A DNA stretch of 64,000 nucleotides from Lunularia cruciata (taxonomy: Eukaryota > Streptophyta > Marchantiopsida > Lunulariales > Lunulariaceae): NCBI GenBank assembly GCA_948567375.1, contig OX419757.1:61628001-61692000 (forward strand), written 5' to 3'. Of the stretch, positions 11,535 through 23,200 are shown one piece after another. Under the pieces are notes generated by a model. That model searched no databases. It saw only the letters and a list, made by a program, of their open reading frames with translations, and was not told the DNA's origin. The stretch's first letter is position 1. Each line of letters begins with the position of its first letter. Both the position numbers and the translations under genes were made by a program.

Positions 11535-11649
11535 TCTCATGAGATGCAAGTCCATTCTCATCTCCAATGTGCATGTGCTTCTCTCTACGGATACTCAAAA
11601 GTGACAGCAATGTAGGTGGCTAGACTCTCCATATTGTGCAGTATATATG

Positions 11650-11845
11650 GATGATCATTGTGCTCATGGGTACAAGGTTTTGGTACATCAACACTCTTCG
11701 AGATGCATGGGGAGGATCATGAGGAGTGTGATTATCAAGGTGCTCATGGGGTACATCAACACTCTAAGATGCATAGGAAGGATCATGAGGAGTGTTATCA
11801 TCAAGGTGCTCATGAGGAATGGGTACTCTAACATGAGGAGTGTGA
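11650..11845 (+). repeat. short tandem array, about 66-bp unit, three partial copies
   Basis: Units share the words tgctcatg, acatcaacactct, agatgcat and aggatcatgaggagtgt. Three successive copies shrink and diverge toward the right. The 98-codon frame across it is a by-product of the repeat. Confidence 0.65.
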
Positions 11846-12260
11846 CTTGTATACAAATTTTCAAACCATATCAATCTAACAAACAAAACTATGTAGTACT
11901 ATCCATAATCCATGAAGGATTATCCACAAGTTTCCACTTATAACAATCAAAACAATGTATATAAAAATCAGAAATATACAAATGCGTGCATAAGGCTAGC
12001 TAATCCATACTCAAAAGGTGCACTAAACTAAAAATAGACTCTCATTCACCCTCATTGGGCACAAGCTCTCCTTCCTCTTCCCTACCACAAAAATAAACCT
12101 TGTCCTCTACACCTCTTTTGTTATATACAATCTCATCCTCATTGAGAAATCCACTCTCCAATGAATAAATAGGTGAGAACATATCACACATGAGTCACAC
12201 AAAATTGTTGACCATTTGGATGCCAAAGCTACCTCTAGAATACAACAAGTACACTATAAT
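11846..12260. other. AT-rich spacer, no gene seen
   Basis: No domain or element end was recognised. Its last five bases, ATAAT at 12256-12260, are the left flank of the chromovirus that follows. Confidence 0.4.
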
Positions 12261-12685
12261 TGTAACAATATGGGGTTTAGCAATGAACTTAATTAGGAAT
12301 AACAAAATAGAAAATAGGCCAAATTAACCTAAAATATTATAGAAATATCAAGAAAACTTGTGGGATGCTTTCCTTGTTAACTTAGCTTGCATCCTAAGTA
12401 GGTAGTTTATAGAAGAAATTTCTAGAAGCCTCCAACTAGCTTAGCTTGCATGCCAAGTAGTGGGTTTCTAGAAGGAAGCTTCTTGACAAGCTTCTTGGTT
12501 AACTTGGTTTGCACTCCAAGAAAGCGGCTCAATGAAGCTTCTTGAGAAGCTTCTCAAGAGCCTTGTATGTTCCCCATAAATACCAAAGTTGAAGCTCATG
12601 CTAGGAATTTGAAGTTTCCCATACTCAAGTGTCCCAATATGATCTTCCATTCTCTTATTTTTCTCTTTGATCTCGGTCTTTTACA
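12261..12685 (+). repeat. 5' LTR of chromovirus copy 1
   Basis: It starts TGTAACAATATGG and ends TCTTTTACA. Near 12535 is the dyad AAGCTTCT-TG-AGAAGCTT, followed by ccttgtatg and a TATA-like cataaata at 12575. The same arrangement is seen in the other LTRs of this family. Confidence 0.85.
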
Positions 12686-12686
12686 T

Positions 12687-12697
12687 TGGTATTAAAG
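12687..12697 (+). promoter_or_regulatory. primer-binding site, initiator-Met tRNA type
   Basis: Two bases after the LTR end (TCTTTTACA) lies TGGTATTAAAG. It matches the common plant PBS TGGTATCAGAG, complementary to the 3' end of Met tRNA, with two mismatches. The second element has TGATATCAAAG at the same position (20077). Confidence 0.65.
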
Positions 12698-13577
12698 TAG
12701 GAATGGGATGGATGGATGGAATCTATGGACCACCAAACCATTTCTGCCAAATCATTGGGATTTTTGTGTCTAGGTACCACCCAAGCATTATTTCACACAA
12801 TTCATCATCTCACAATTTAGACAAGATTTTTTGAATACAATCACCTTGTCTAAGGAACCCTTGGTACTTCTAGTTGTAACATATGGAGAATGATGGATGT
12901 GTTACATCTATGTTTTAATAAATTATAGATAGATTGGAGGTGGTGTGATAGGGTAGTAACCATGGTGGCAATGCCCAAGGTTATCATTACTTTGTACTAA
13001 CCAATTGAGCACCTTACTCAATTGTTGGATGAACAAGATCATTGACAACAAGAGCATGTAGAAAGAGTACGGGTATTGAGAAGGAGAAGACCAATTCTGA
13101 TTTCCAAAACCCAAGGTTTTTGAAGACAAGAATATCTTGGGTGCAATGGAGAATTTTGTGTGATTGCAAATGTTATTTCAAAGCTACCAATCTTCAAGAT
13201 GAATGGAAAAAAATTCTCTTACCTTCTAGGCAATTGGATGAAGTAGCAAAGTTATGATGGCAATTCCAAGTAGAGCAAGCTAAATGGCAAATTGTTGCAC
13301 CAATCTTGACATGGGAAAAAATCAAGAATACAATAATTGGTCAATTCCAAGCTATAAATGCCACACAAGCTGCACGAGATAGGTTGGCAAAGTTGATGTA
13401 GATTAGCTCTATGAGAAGTTACATCACGCAACTCTAGAAAACCATCATGCAAATTCTAGATATACTAGAAGGTGAAGCTTTGGATTGATTTGTGAGGAGC
13501 TTGAAGTTACAAACCAAATTAGAGGTAACTATGCAAGAGCCACAATACTTGGAGGAAGCCATGCGGTTGGCGACATG

Positions 13578-13841
13578 TTTTGATTCCTTAGTTGCAACAA
13601 CTTGGTCTTGACCTTGATCTCCATAGAACTTACCAATACACTACACATAGGTGGAGGAGCCGACACCAATGGAGATTGATACCATTCAATAGAGACCACT
13701 TGGTACTTATTTTGATTCCTTAGTTGCAACAACTTGGTCTTGACCTTGATCTCCATAGAACCTACTAATACACTACACATAGGTGGAGGAGCCGACACCA
13801 ATGGAGATTGATACCATTCAATAGAGACCACTTGGTACTAC
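13578..13841 (+). repeat. 133-bp tandem duplication inside gag
   Basis: tttgattccttagttgcaac starts at 13578 and 13711, and both copies run to cttggtact. The two units are almost identical, so this duplication is younger than most decay in the element. The other chromovirus copies have a single unit here. Confidence 0.85.
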
Positions 13842-14466
13842 AAAAAGAGAAAAACTATGACAAAATGGTGGTTGTTTCTATTGTTGCCAAATTGGACATC
13901 ACATCATTGAATGTCCACTCAAGAATATGCAACCTTGACAAGTCACCCAGATGGAGTTTGTGGAGCAAAATGATCAAGGGAAACAAGGAATCCTAGTATG
14001 AGATTTTGAGCCACCTGCTAGGAACTTGATTACTTCCAATGGGATTGAAGGCTTGACCTATGCAATTTTCCTTCCCTTGCAAGGTATGATATTTGATTGT
14101 AGTTTTAGGATTTTGATTGATTTGAGAAGTTCAAAAAGTTGCTTTTCCATACAATTAGCAAAGGAATTATGTATTCCTATCAAGCTAATAACTAGAAGTA
14201 GATTGATGATGGAAAATGGTAGAAAGAGTTCTACACTTTGTACCTTACATCATGTTACCTTCAAGATTGTGAAAGAGTATTTGGAGTGTATGATGTTTGT
14301 AGTGGCACCTCTACACTGTGATGTCATTCTAGGTCTACCTTGGCTTGCATGTCATAAGGTTCAATTTTATTGAAACTGACAACAAAAAGTACAACACCAA
14401 GGTAGAAATTTCTGATTAGGTTGTCTAGCACCTTTGAGTAAGACATCAAAGAATAGCCAGTCCTAT

Positions 14467-14640
14467 GATAGGAAGTTTATTGGGAGGATAGCCGTAGAGC
14501 AAGCTTTGAAGGGAGATGAGTCCAAAGATGAGAATTTTGTCAAGAAAGAAACCATGGAGCAAGCTTTGAAGGGAGATGAGTCCCTAGATGGGAAGTTTAT
14601 CAATGAAGTAGCCATAGAGTAAGCTTTGGAGGAGGATAAG
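14467..14640 (+). repeat. 63-bp (21-residue) tandem repeat between protease and RT
   Basis: Three in-frame units of about 21 residues carry the core E-Q-A-L-K-G-D-E-S-x-D followed by -G/E-K/N-F. They sit in the linker between protease and RT. The second chromovirus has a matching array at 21715-21900, while the outer nested one has a single recognisable unit near 43060. Confidence 0.8.
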
Positions 14641-17397
14641 TTTATTTTCATTGTGTGGATCAAGCAAATTGCACAAGGAGAATCTGAGGAGAGACATGAA
14701 CCTCATCAAGCAATGGTTGATAAAATATTTTAGGAGTTTGCAACCGTGTTTCTAGATGATCTACCAAAAGGATTACCCTCCAATCTTGGAATGCCCTTCA
14801 AGATTGAGTTATTGCTAAGGGCTACTCCAATAAGTAGACCAATCTATTGGCTATCACCAAAGGAGTTGGAAGAGTTGCAAACAATCCTTACTAAGTTGTT
14901 GGAGAAGGATTTCATACAACATAGTACATCTCCTTGGAGAGTTTAGGTGCTATTTGTTCTAAAGAAAGATGGAGGACTTCATTTTTTTATTGACTACCAT
15001 GGGCTCAATAAACAAAAAATGAAGAATGCATATCCCTTGTCTCAAATTGATGACTTGCTTGATCAATTGAGTGAAGCACGGTACTTCTCCAAGTTGGATC
15101 TTTGCAATGGTTATTGGCAAATCTCCATCAGTAGGGAGGATCTACAAAAGACTGCCTTTCACATTTTGAATGAAGAGTATGGGCATTTTGAATGGAAATT
15201 TTTACCTTTTAGGCTCACTAATGCTCCAAAAATCTTCATGAATCAGATGCATCGGGTGTTGGATAGGTTATAAGATTTGTACATGGTGGTATCCTTGGAT
15301 GATATCAAAATCTATTGCAAGATAAAAGTAGAATATATGAATCTCGTGCGAGAAGTCATAAGATGACTACAACAATGGAAATTTTACTACAAGAAGTCAA
15401 AGTGTGCTTTTTGGCAAAAGAAAGTTACCTTCTTGGATCACAAGATCTCATTAGAGGAGATCAAGATGAAAGAGAAGAAAATCAAGGCCATTATTGATTG
15501 GCCTACTCCAAAGGATGCTATAGAAGTATATGTCTATAGTATATGCATTTAACGGATTGGCCAATTTTTATTGATGATTCATCCATTATTATGCTCATGT
15601 GGCCGCACCATTAACTGATCTCTTGGGGAAGAACTTGAGCTTTCAATGGACCACTAAGCACAAAGAAGCATTCCAAAAGTTGAAACATATGGTGTGTTCA
15701 AGACACATTCTTCAACCATATGATCCTCAACTACCTTGTGTCATTTATTTTGATACTTCTAACTTTGCAATAGGAGCAGTTTTGTAATAAGAATTCCTAG
15801 ACGGATTGCATCCCATTGCCTTTGTATCTCACTGGCTAAATACAACTGAAATGAATTACTCTGCTTTAGATTTGGAGCAACTCGCAATGGTATATACCAC
15901 CAAGGTATGGAGGCATTATCTCTTGGGGAAACAATTGATCATGCAAATAGATCACAAACCATTGTTGCAAACATTACACTTGGAACACATGAAGAGTAGA
16001 CATCATCGATTGGAGAAACAACTACAATTTTTTGATATCAAACTTGAGTACAAATCTGATTGATTCTATGTCATCCTTGATGCCCTCTCACAATGACCTG
16101 ATTTGAAGTCTCTTCCTCTCATTATGGTGGCAATTATGATTGTATTAATTGACTCCATAGTCCAAATTGAGTTTAAGATAGCTCTACAACAAGATCCTTT
16201 CTTTCAGATGGTACAAGGTAATCTTGATACGTGCAACAAGGAGTACAACACCTTCTCCTACAAGGAACCCCTTCTATTCTATGAGAATCAGATTTATGTT
16301 CCAACCAAGGGTGATTTCTAACTTTTGCGCCTCCAAGAAGCCCATGATTTACCAATCATTGGTCACATAGGTGTGGACAATACCTTGGGTACTCTCCAAT
16401 GCCAATGGTGGTGGCCCAACATGACACAAGATGTTTGAGAGTTTGTCCAATTGTGTGAGAGTTGCCAATGCAACAAGGCTAATAACTAGAAACCAAAACA
16501 ACACCTTCAACCATTTTGCATTCCATCCACTCAATGGTAACACGTGAGCTTAGATCTCATCACATCCTTGCCCAAGACAAAGCAAAGTCATATAGTGATT
16601 GTGGTTTTTGTGGATAAACTAAGTAAGCAAGTCCATTTAGCACCAACTGTTGATACCGTGGATGCTCCAACATTGGCATAGATCTACTAGCATCAGGGGA
16701 TGCCTTGCATACTCATCTCCGACCATGATCCTCAATTCATTGGGAAATTTTGGCAAGCACTCTTCTAGATACTTGGCACCAAGCTTGCTTTATCCATGGT
16801 CTATCATCCTCAAAGTGATGGACAAAATGAACATGAAAATTTTACCTTGGAGGATATACTTCATGCTTTTGTCAACATGCACCATACCAATTGAGATGAA
16901 TGTCTTGTAGTTGCAAAGTTTGCATACAACAATTCCAAACATGCAAGCACTGGATTCTCTCCTTTCTTCTTCAATTTTGGCCAAGATCCACTTGTTCCAA
17001 ATTCCCATCTTTCTCCTCTTCCATATCATATCCCTCATACTTCCACTTTCTTGTCCACTATATCTCAATCCTTCCAACAAGCCAAATCTCATCTTGTTGT
17101 TGCTCAAAATTGTCAAAAACAATATACGGACCACCATCTTTGTGATCTCACCTTTCAAGTTAATGATAAGGTCATGCTCTCCTTTAGTAACCTACCCTCC
17201 CGTTGGATACCCAAGTTTTTAAACTTGCCTCTAATTAGATAGGACCGTTGATGTCACCCAAATCATCTCTCTTGTTGCTTATCAACTTGCCTTGTACATC
17301 CAACTTATCTTTCATGCTTCCATGTTGAAACCCTTTGTTCCTAACCCATCTTCTTTTTCCTCTTGTATCCAACATCCTCATCCTCTTACCCCTATCA

Positions 17398-17576
17398 ATG
17401 ATCATGAGGAGTATGAAGTTGATGGTATCCTTGCGCGGTGCCACATACAACAAGGTCATCGACAACATACAAAATACAAGGTCCCTTGGAAAGGGTATCC
17501 CCTTCATGATGCCACATGGAAACCTCTTTCTCAATTCCAAAATGCACAAATGGACATCCAGGAATTTGAAGCTTGA
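17398..17576 (+). pseudogene. chromodomain at the end of pol (copy 1)
   Basis: The reading frame has EYEVDGILA, then YKVPWKGYP with a following ATWKP, the usual layout of a chromodomain with aromatic and acidic chromatin-contact positions. Chromodomains in this place define chromoviruses and are thought to guide integration to particular chromatin. It ends EFEA just before the 3' LTR. Confidence 0.8.
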
Positions 17577-17615
17577 TTGGAGATGAGGACATCACCAACT
17601 AGCAGTGGGAGAATA

Positions 17616-18041
17616 TATAATAATATGGAGTTTAACAATGAATTTAGTTAGGAATAACAAAGTAGCAAATAGGCCAAATTGACTAAGAATATTCTAGAAG
17701 TATCTAGAAAGCTTCTTGGGAAGCTTCCCAACTAGCTTAGCTTGCAATCCAAGTAGGGAGCTTCTAGATGGAATTTTCTAGAAGTTTCTAACTAGCTTAG
17801 CTTACATACCGAGTAGGTGGCTTCTAAAAGGAAGCTTTTTGAGAGGCTTCTTAGTTAACTTGGATTGCACTCCAAGAAATCAGTTCAAGGAAGCTTCTTG
17901 AGAAGCTTCTCAAGAGCCTTGTATGCTCTCTATAGATACCAAAGCCAAAGCTCATGCTATGCATTCAAAGTTTTCCACACTCAAGTGTCCCAATGTGATC
18001 TTCCATTCTCCTATTTCTCTCTTTGGTCTTAGTCTTTTATA
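17616..18041 (+). repeat. 3' LTR of chromovirus copy 1
   Basis: It matches 12261-12685 along its length and ends TCTTTTATA. A purine stretch, agcagtgggaga, lies just before it at about 17601-17612 and could be the polypurine tract. Confidence 0.82.
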
Positions 18042-19672
18042 GTAATAGCCAATAATATAAACTTGTCCTAGTCATAGTCCACTAAAGTAGATCAAAATGA
18101 TATTCTCATGCACAACCCTAAGACTTTGTGCTAGAATAAGCAATGAACACAAGAGCTAGAAAAGTGGTATGAATGCAGGATATGTACATTGCCTACCTAG
18201 ATATCTCTTACATGTATTGTAATATAGAGAGGAGGAAGATAGCTCTCTTACAAGAAACTATCTATCTCCTCTGTATGAACCACACTAGCAAAAAAAATGC
18301 ATAGAAATCATAATTATGGTGAGAACAAAATCTCTCCTTTTAGCTATCCTTCTATGAGTGTCCTTCTCTCCAGCGCATGAAATCTCTATGCACAATCCTA
18401 CCTATGAACATGTCATCACACAAGTATGTCAATATTTACCATCTATAAAGACCATATTGTAAATTCCATGTAAAAAAATAATATCAAAACCTAAAATCAC
18501 CTTTTTCAAGCTATGGAAACCTAGTCACTACAATTGTGCAAACCAAGCACCACAACCACGGCTGCCACACAAACTTGGTCATATGAGCAAACTCTAAATG
18601 TGGTTGTCATGCAAGCTTGGTCATGTAGGTCATAAAAACTAGTACTTGGTGGGCAAGCCAAAGCACATGGGCCATGCAAACCATAGGCACTAGTTTGCAT
18701 AACTTGTGTGACCAAGTTTGCATGGTGTGCTTGCATAGCCCAAGTGACCAAGTTTACATGTTGTGCATTGGTTTGCTAGGTGGCCATGTTTAGGGTTTGT
18801 GAGCTTGGTAATGAAATTTGGGATTTGACATACAAAACTATTTAACATTTAGAAATTAGAAAAATATTTTTTCAAAACAATTTGATTATCACTTACAAGC
18901 AGTATTGGATACTCAATACCAAGTGCTATTTTCAATCCAAGGGCATCCAAATCAATTTCTTGAATGGCCTTCATTGCTTCTTGGATTTGATTTTTATCCA
19001 ACCAACACCACTTCATGCATGGCATGTAATCTACAACAATATGAAACTTGATCAGCCATGGTCCTTTGGATATCTCCTCCATATGTTTCATTTCAAACCC
19101 TCTTTCTCATACTCTTCAATTGTCATCTGACCTTGCCTTGCCTTATGCACTATGAAATGCTTGCAATCTCTCCCTTCTTGATTCCTTCATCCTGTTATCT
19201 CTCCTCAATATGCTTGCTCCTTTTTGATTCCCTCATCCTATCTTCTCTCCTCTCCTCTCCATGCAAAGTGCTCGTTGTTGCAAATTAATGGTTTTTGCTC
19301 TTTGCAAATGAAACTTCCACACATCCCTATTTCTCTTTCCCAATTACTTCTATTCTAGTTCCATTAGCAGTCAAAATCCTATGCCATCTACCTCTCCTAA
19401 AAATGCAAGCTCTCTCCTAAATTTGTTTAAACTCTCCAGATTTTGACATGTACTCTTTATCTCCACCACTCCTCTTCTTATTTTCTCTTGTCTATCAGTG
19501 TACATTAGCCTCTCTTCCCTCCATGAACCTTTAACCACCAATGATATTGCACTATATTTTTTCCCATCCAACCATTTGGATATTTCCTAAACTCCTCCAC
19601 AACACTCTAAAAATCATGCATTCCTAAATTAATTACTTATTGCTATAGAGTTCATGTATCAGTGATTTACTT
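18042..19672. other. AT-rich spacer between two chromoviruses
   Basis: No gene was recognised. Around 18708-18775 the word gtgaccaagttt-catg--gtgc is repeated with a spacing of about 36 bp. The open frames at 18521-19571 lack recognisable features. Confidence 0.4.
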
Positions 19673-20075
19673 TGTAACAGTATGGAGTTTAGCGACGAAG
19701 TTAGTAAGGCTAATGAAGTAGCAAATAAGACAAATTAACCTAGAATATTCCAAAAGTATCTCGGAAGCTTCCTGGCTAGTTTAGCATGAAACCCAATAAG
19801 GTAAATTTTAGAAGGAAGCTTCTAGAAGCTTCAAGCTAACTTAGCTTACACGCCAAGTAAGCAGCTTTCTAAAAGGAAGCTTCACAGTTAACTTGGCTTG
19901 CACTCCAAGAAACCAGCTCAAGGAAGCTTCTTGAGAAGCTTCTCAAGGGCCTTGTATGTTCCCTATAAATACAAGAGCTAAAGCTCATGCTAGGAATTTG
20001 GAGTTTTCCCCCATTCAAGTGTCCCAATGTGAACTTCCATTCTCCTATTTCTCTCCTTGATCTTGGTCTTTTACA
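19673..20075 (+). repeat. 5' LTR of chromovirus copy 2
   Basis: It starts TGTAACAGTATGG and ends TCTTTTACA. The AAGCTTCTTGAGAAGCTTCT dyad is at about 19924-19943, followed by ccttgtatg and a TATA-like ctataaata near 19962. A PBS-like TGATATCAAAG follows two bases downstream. Confidence 0.84.
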
Positions 20076-20299
20076 TTGATATCAAAGTAGGAATTGGATG
20101 GATGGAATTTATGGACCACCAAATCCACTTCTACCAAACCATTGGGATTTTTGTGTCTAGGTACTACCCAAGCATCGGTTCACATAATTCATCACCTTGT
20201 GCTTTGGGCAAGATTTTCTACATATGATCACCTTGTTTAAGGAACCCTTGATACTTTCTTTGTAACATATGGAGAATGGTGGATGGGCTACATCTATGT

Positions 20300-23200
20300 G
20301 TTAATAAATTAGATAAAGTGGGAGTAGTGGGATAAAGTAGTAGCCATGGTGGCAATTCCAAATGTTATCATTGTTATGCAACAACAAATCAAGCACCTTA
20401 CTCAATTGTTGGATGAATGCACCTAACAATGAAAATAACACATAAAGAGAGCACCAGTTCAAGATAGAGAAGATCAAATCCAATTTCCAAAACCCAAAGT
20501 GTTTGAAGGCAAGAATCTTACGAGCATAGTGGAGAATTTTTTGTTTGATTGCAAACGATACTTTGAAGCTACCAATCTTCAAGATGAATGGAAATAGATT
20601 CTCTTGACTTCTAGCTAATTGGATTGTGTGGCAAAAATTTGGTGGTGATTTTGAGTGGAGCTAGCTAAATGATAGATTGTTGCACCAAACTTAACATGGG
20701 TGGAATTCAAGGATACAATACTTGGTCAATTTTAAATAATAAATGTCACCCGAGCTGCACAGGATAAATTGATAGAGTTGAAGTAGATTTGCTCTGTAAG
20801 GAGTTATATCACACAATTTCAGAACATCATCATGCAGATCCCAGATATACAAGAAGGTGAAGTTTTGTATCAATTTGTGAGGGGCTCAAAGTCACAAACC
20901 AAATTGGAGGTGATCATGTAGGAACTAAAAAACATGGAAGGAGCCATGCAATTGGCTGAGTGCTTTGATTCCTTGGTTTCAACAACTTAGTCTTGACCTC
21001 AACCTACACAAAGCCTACCAGTACACTATGCACTGATGGAGGAACCGGCCCCAATGGAGATTGATGTTATCCAATGGAGACCATTTGGTACAATGGATAG
21101 AGAATGATTGTGATAAAATGGTGGTTTTTTTTTTGTCGCCAGGTTGGACGTCACATTGTTGAATGTCCACTTAAGAATGGTTGACCTTGGCAAGTTTCCC
21201 AGATGGAGTTTGTGGATCAGAATGATTAGGGAAATGAGGAATCCCAATAAGAAATTTCAAGCCACCCATTGGGAGCTTGATTAGTTCCAATGGGATTGAA
21301 GGCTTGATCTATGCAAATTTGCTTCACTTGCAAGGTATAATATCTAATTGGGGTTCTAGGATTTTGGTTGATTTTGGAAGTTCAAAGAATTGCATGTAAT
21401 GCAAGTAGCAAAAGAATTGGGTATCCCTATCAAGCCAGTAATTGGAAGTAGATTGATGATGGCGGATGGTAGAAAGGGTTCTACATTCCATACCTTGCAT
21501 CTTGTGATCTTCAAGATTGGAAAGGAGTATTTGGAGTGTATGAGGTTTGTAGTGGCACCTCTACATTATGATGTCATTCTAAGACTACCTTAGCTTGAAT
21601 GTCATAAGGTTCAATTTGATTGGAACATACAACAAATTCAAGTACAATACCAAGGTAGGAATTTCTAATTAGGTTGTCTGGCACCTCTAAGTAAGACAAC
21701 TGAGAATAGTCAATCCTAAGATGGGAAGTTTGTCAAGAAGGTAGCAATAGAGCAAACCTTGAAGGGAGATGAGTCCCAAGATGGGAAGTTTGCCAAGAAA
21801 GCAGCCATGGAGCAAGCTTTGAAGAAAGATGAGTCTATAGATGGGAAGTTTGTTAGTGAAGCAGCCATAGAGCAAGCTTTGGAGGAAGATAAGTCTATTT
21901 TGCATTGTGGATCAAGCCGATTGCACAAGGACAATCTGAGGACGGCCAACCAGCTCATCAAGACTATTGGATGGGTACATGGTGGTGTTCATGGACAATA
22001 TCTTAATCTATAGCAAGATAGAGGCAAAACACGTGAATCATGTGCAAGAAGTCCTAAGACAACAATGACAATGGAAATTTTATTGCAAGAAGTTAAAGTG
22101 TGCCTTTTGCCAGAAGGAGGTTACCTTCTTGGGTCACAAGATCTCATTAGAGGGGATCAAGATGAAAGAGGAAAAAATCAAGGCCATTACTGATTGGCCT
22201 ACTCCAAAAGATGTTATAGAAGTAAGGGCATTCAATGGATTGGCCGGTTTTTACCGATGGTTCATCCACTATTATGCTCATGTGATTGCATATTGACTAA
22301 CCTCTTGGGGAAGAACTTGAGCTTCTAGTAGACCCCCAAGCATGAAGAAGCATTCCAGAAGTTGAAACCTATGGTGTCTCCAAGACACATTCTTCAACCA
22401 TATGATCCTCAACTACCTTGTGTGGTTGAATTTGATGCTTCTAACTTTGCAATTGGAGCTATGTTGCAACAAGAATTCCCATATGGACTACATCCCATTG
22501 TCTTTGTGTCTTGCCAACTAAATACAGCTGAAAGAAATTACTCCGCTCAAGATCGGGAACAACTTGCCATGGTATATGCCACCAAGGTATGGAGGCATTA
22601 TCTCTTAGGGAAACAAGTGATCATGAAAACTGATCACAAACCATTGTTGCAGACCTTACACTTGGAACACATGAAGAGTCTACATCATTGATGGGAGGAG
22701 CAACTCCAATTTGTTGATATCAAACTTGAGTACAAACCAAGTTGTTTCCATGTTATCCTTGATGCTCTATCACGAGGACTTGATTTGAAGTCTCTTCCTC
22801 TCATCACGGTAGCAATTACGACGATGTCAATTGACTCCAAGGTCCATAACAAATATTGATCAGCTCTACAAGAAGATCCCTTCTTCCAAAGGGTACATGG
22901 TTGTTTGAAAACATGCGACAAGGAGTACAACACCTTCTCCTTCAAGGAAGGCCTTCTATTCCATGAGGACCGGATTTATGTTCCAACCAAAGGTGATCTC
23001 TAACTTGTGTGCCTTTAAGAAGCCCATGATTTACCAATAGTTGGTCATATGGATGTAGACAACACCTTGGGTACACTTCAACACCAATGGTGGTGGCCTA
23101 ATATGGCACATGATGTTTGAGAGTTTGTCCAATTGTATGAGAGTTGTCAATGCAACAAGGCTAGTAACCAAAAGCCAAGTGGATTCCTTCAGCCACTCAC

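Larger units (their letters stand above)
9689..11640 (-). pseudogene. coiled-coil gene relic split by two solo LTRs
   Basis: On the minus strand a heptad-like, charged sequence runs from about 11640 down to the stop at 9689. Pieces include GLASHERRLGKRED (10940-10958, continuing at 11535-11550), DLLGEKESRLVEHE near 10895, RLEEHLERE near 10140, and LLERTQKEVHEARTQLDALR in the 77-codon frame 9689-9922. The frame is cut by solo LTRs at 10154-10843 and 10960-11534. Leaving those out (with one copy of each duplication), the same heptad text continues on both sides, which shows they are insertions into a former coding sequence. At least one stop (near 10860) is independent of the inserts. The function is unknown; the phosphatase-like relic lies downstream on the same strand. 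Confidence 0.5.
12960..17576 (+). pseudogene. gag-pol relic of chromovirus copy 1
   Basis: The gag segment lies at about 13000-13580, with a knuckle CFYCCQIGHHIIEC (CX2CX4HX4C) at 13873-13914. The protease (14026-14373) keeps VILGLPWL, but its active site has drifted from the family's DSG to DLR. RT (14746-15500) has a stop at 14944-14946, FSKLDLCNGYWQI near 15088, and SLDD instead of Y/F-LDD at about 15292. RNase H (15600-16070) keeps FDTSNFAIGAVL. Integrase has an HHCC finger (16340-16480), then DLITSLP, ISDHDP and an SDGQNE Glu near 16815. Chromodomain: EYEVDGILARC then YKVPWKGYP, 17410-17500. With these stops it makes no full product. Confidence 0.85.
12261..18041 (+). mobile_element. Ty3/gypsy chromovirus, copy 1, decayed
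   Basis: The element is bounded by LTRs at 12261-12685 and 17616-18041. Its order is PBS, gag with a CCHC knuckle, protease, RT, RNase H, integrase and C-terminal chromodomain, which is chromovirus order. Flanks are ATAAT at 12256-12260 and GTAAT at 18042-18046, a one-mismatch 5-bp duplication. The 5' LTR starts TGTAACAATATGG, while the 3' LTR start has drifted to TATAATAATATGG. Stops and frameshifts occur in every domain. A 133-bp tandem duplication (13578-13841) and a three-unit repeat (14467-14640) lie inside. Confidence 0.88.

Noticed and set aside
11650-11845. repeat array considered as CRISPR-like
   Set aside because: Units are long, adjacent and diverging with no unique spacers, in a plant nuclear context.
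16790-17158. 122-codon minus-strand frame opposite integrase
   Set aside because: Antisense shadow of the decayed pol gene.
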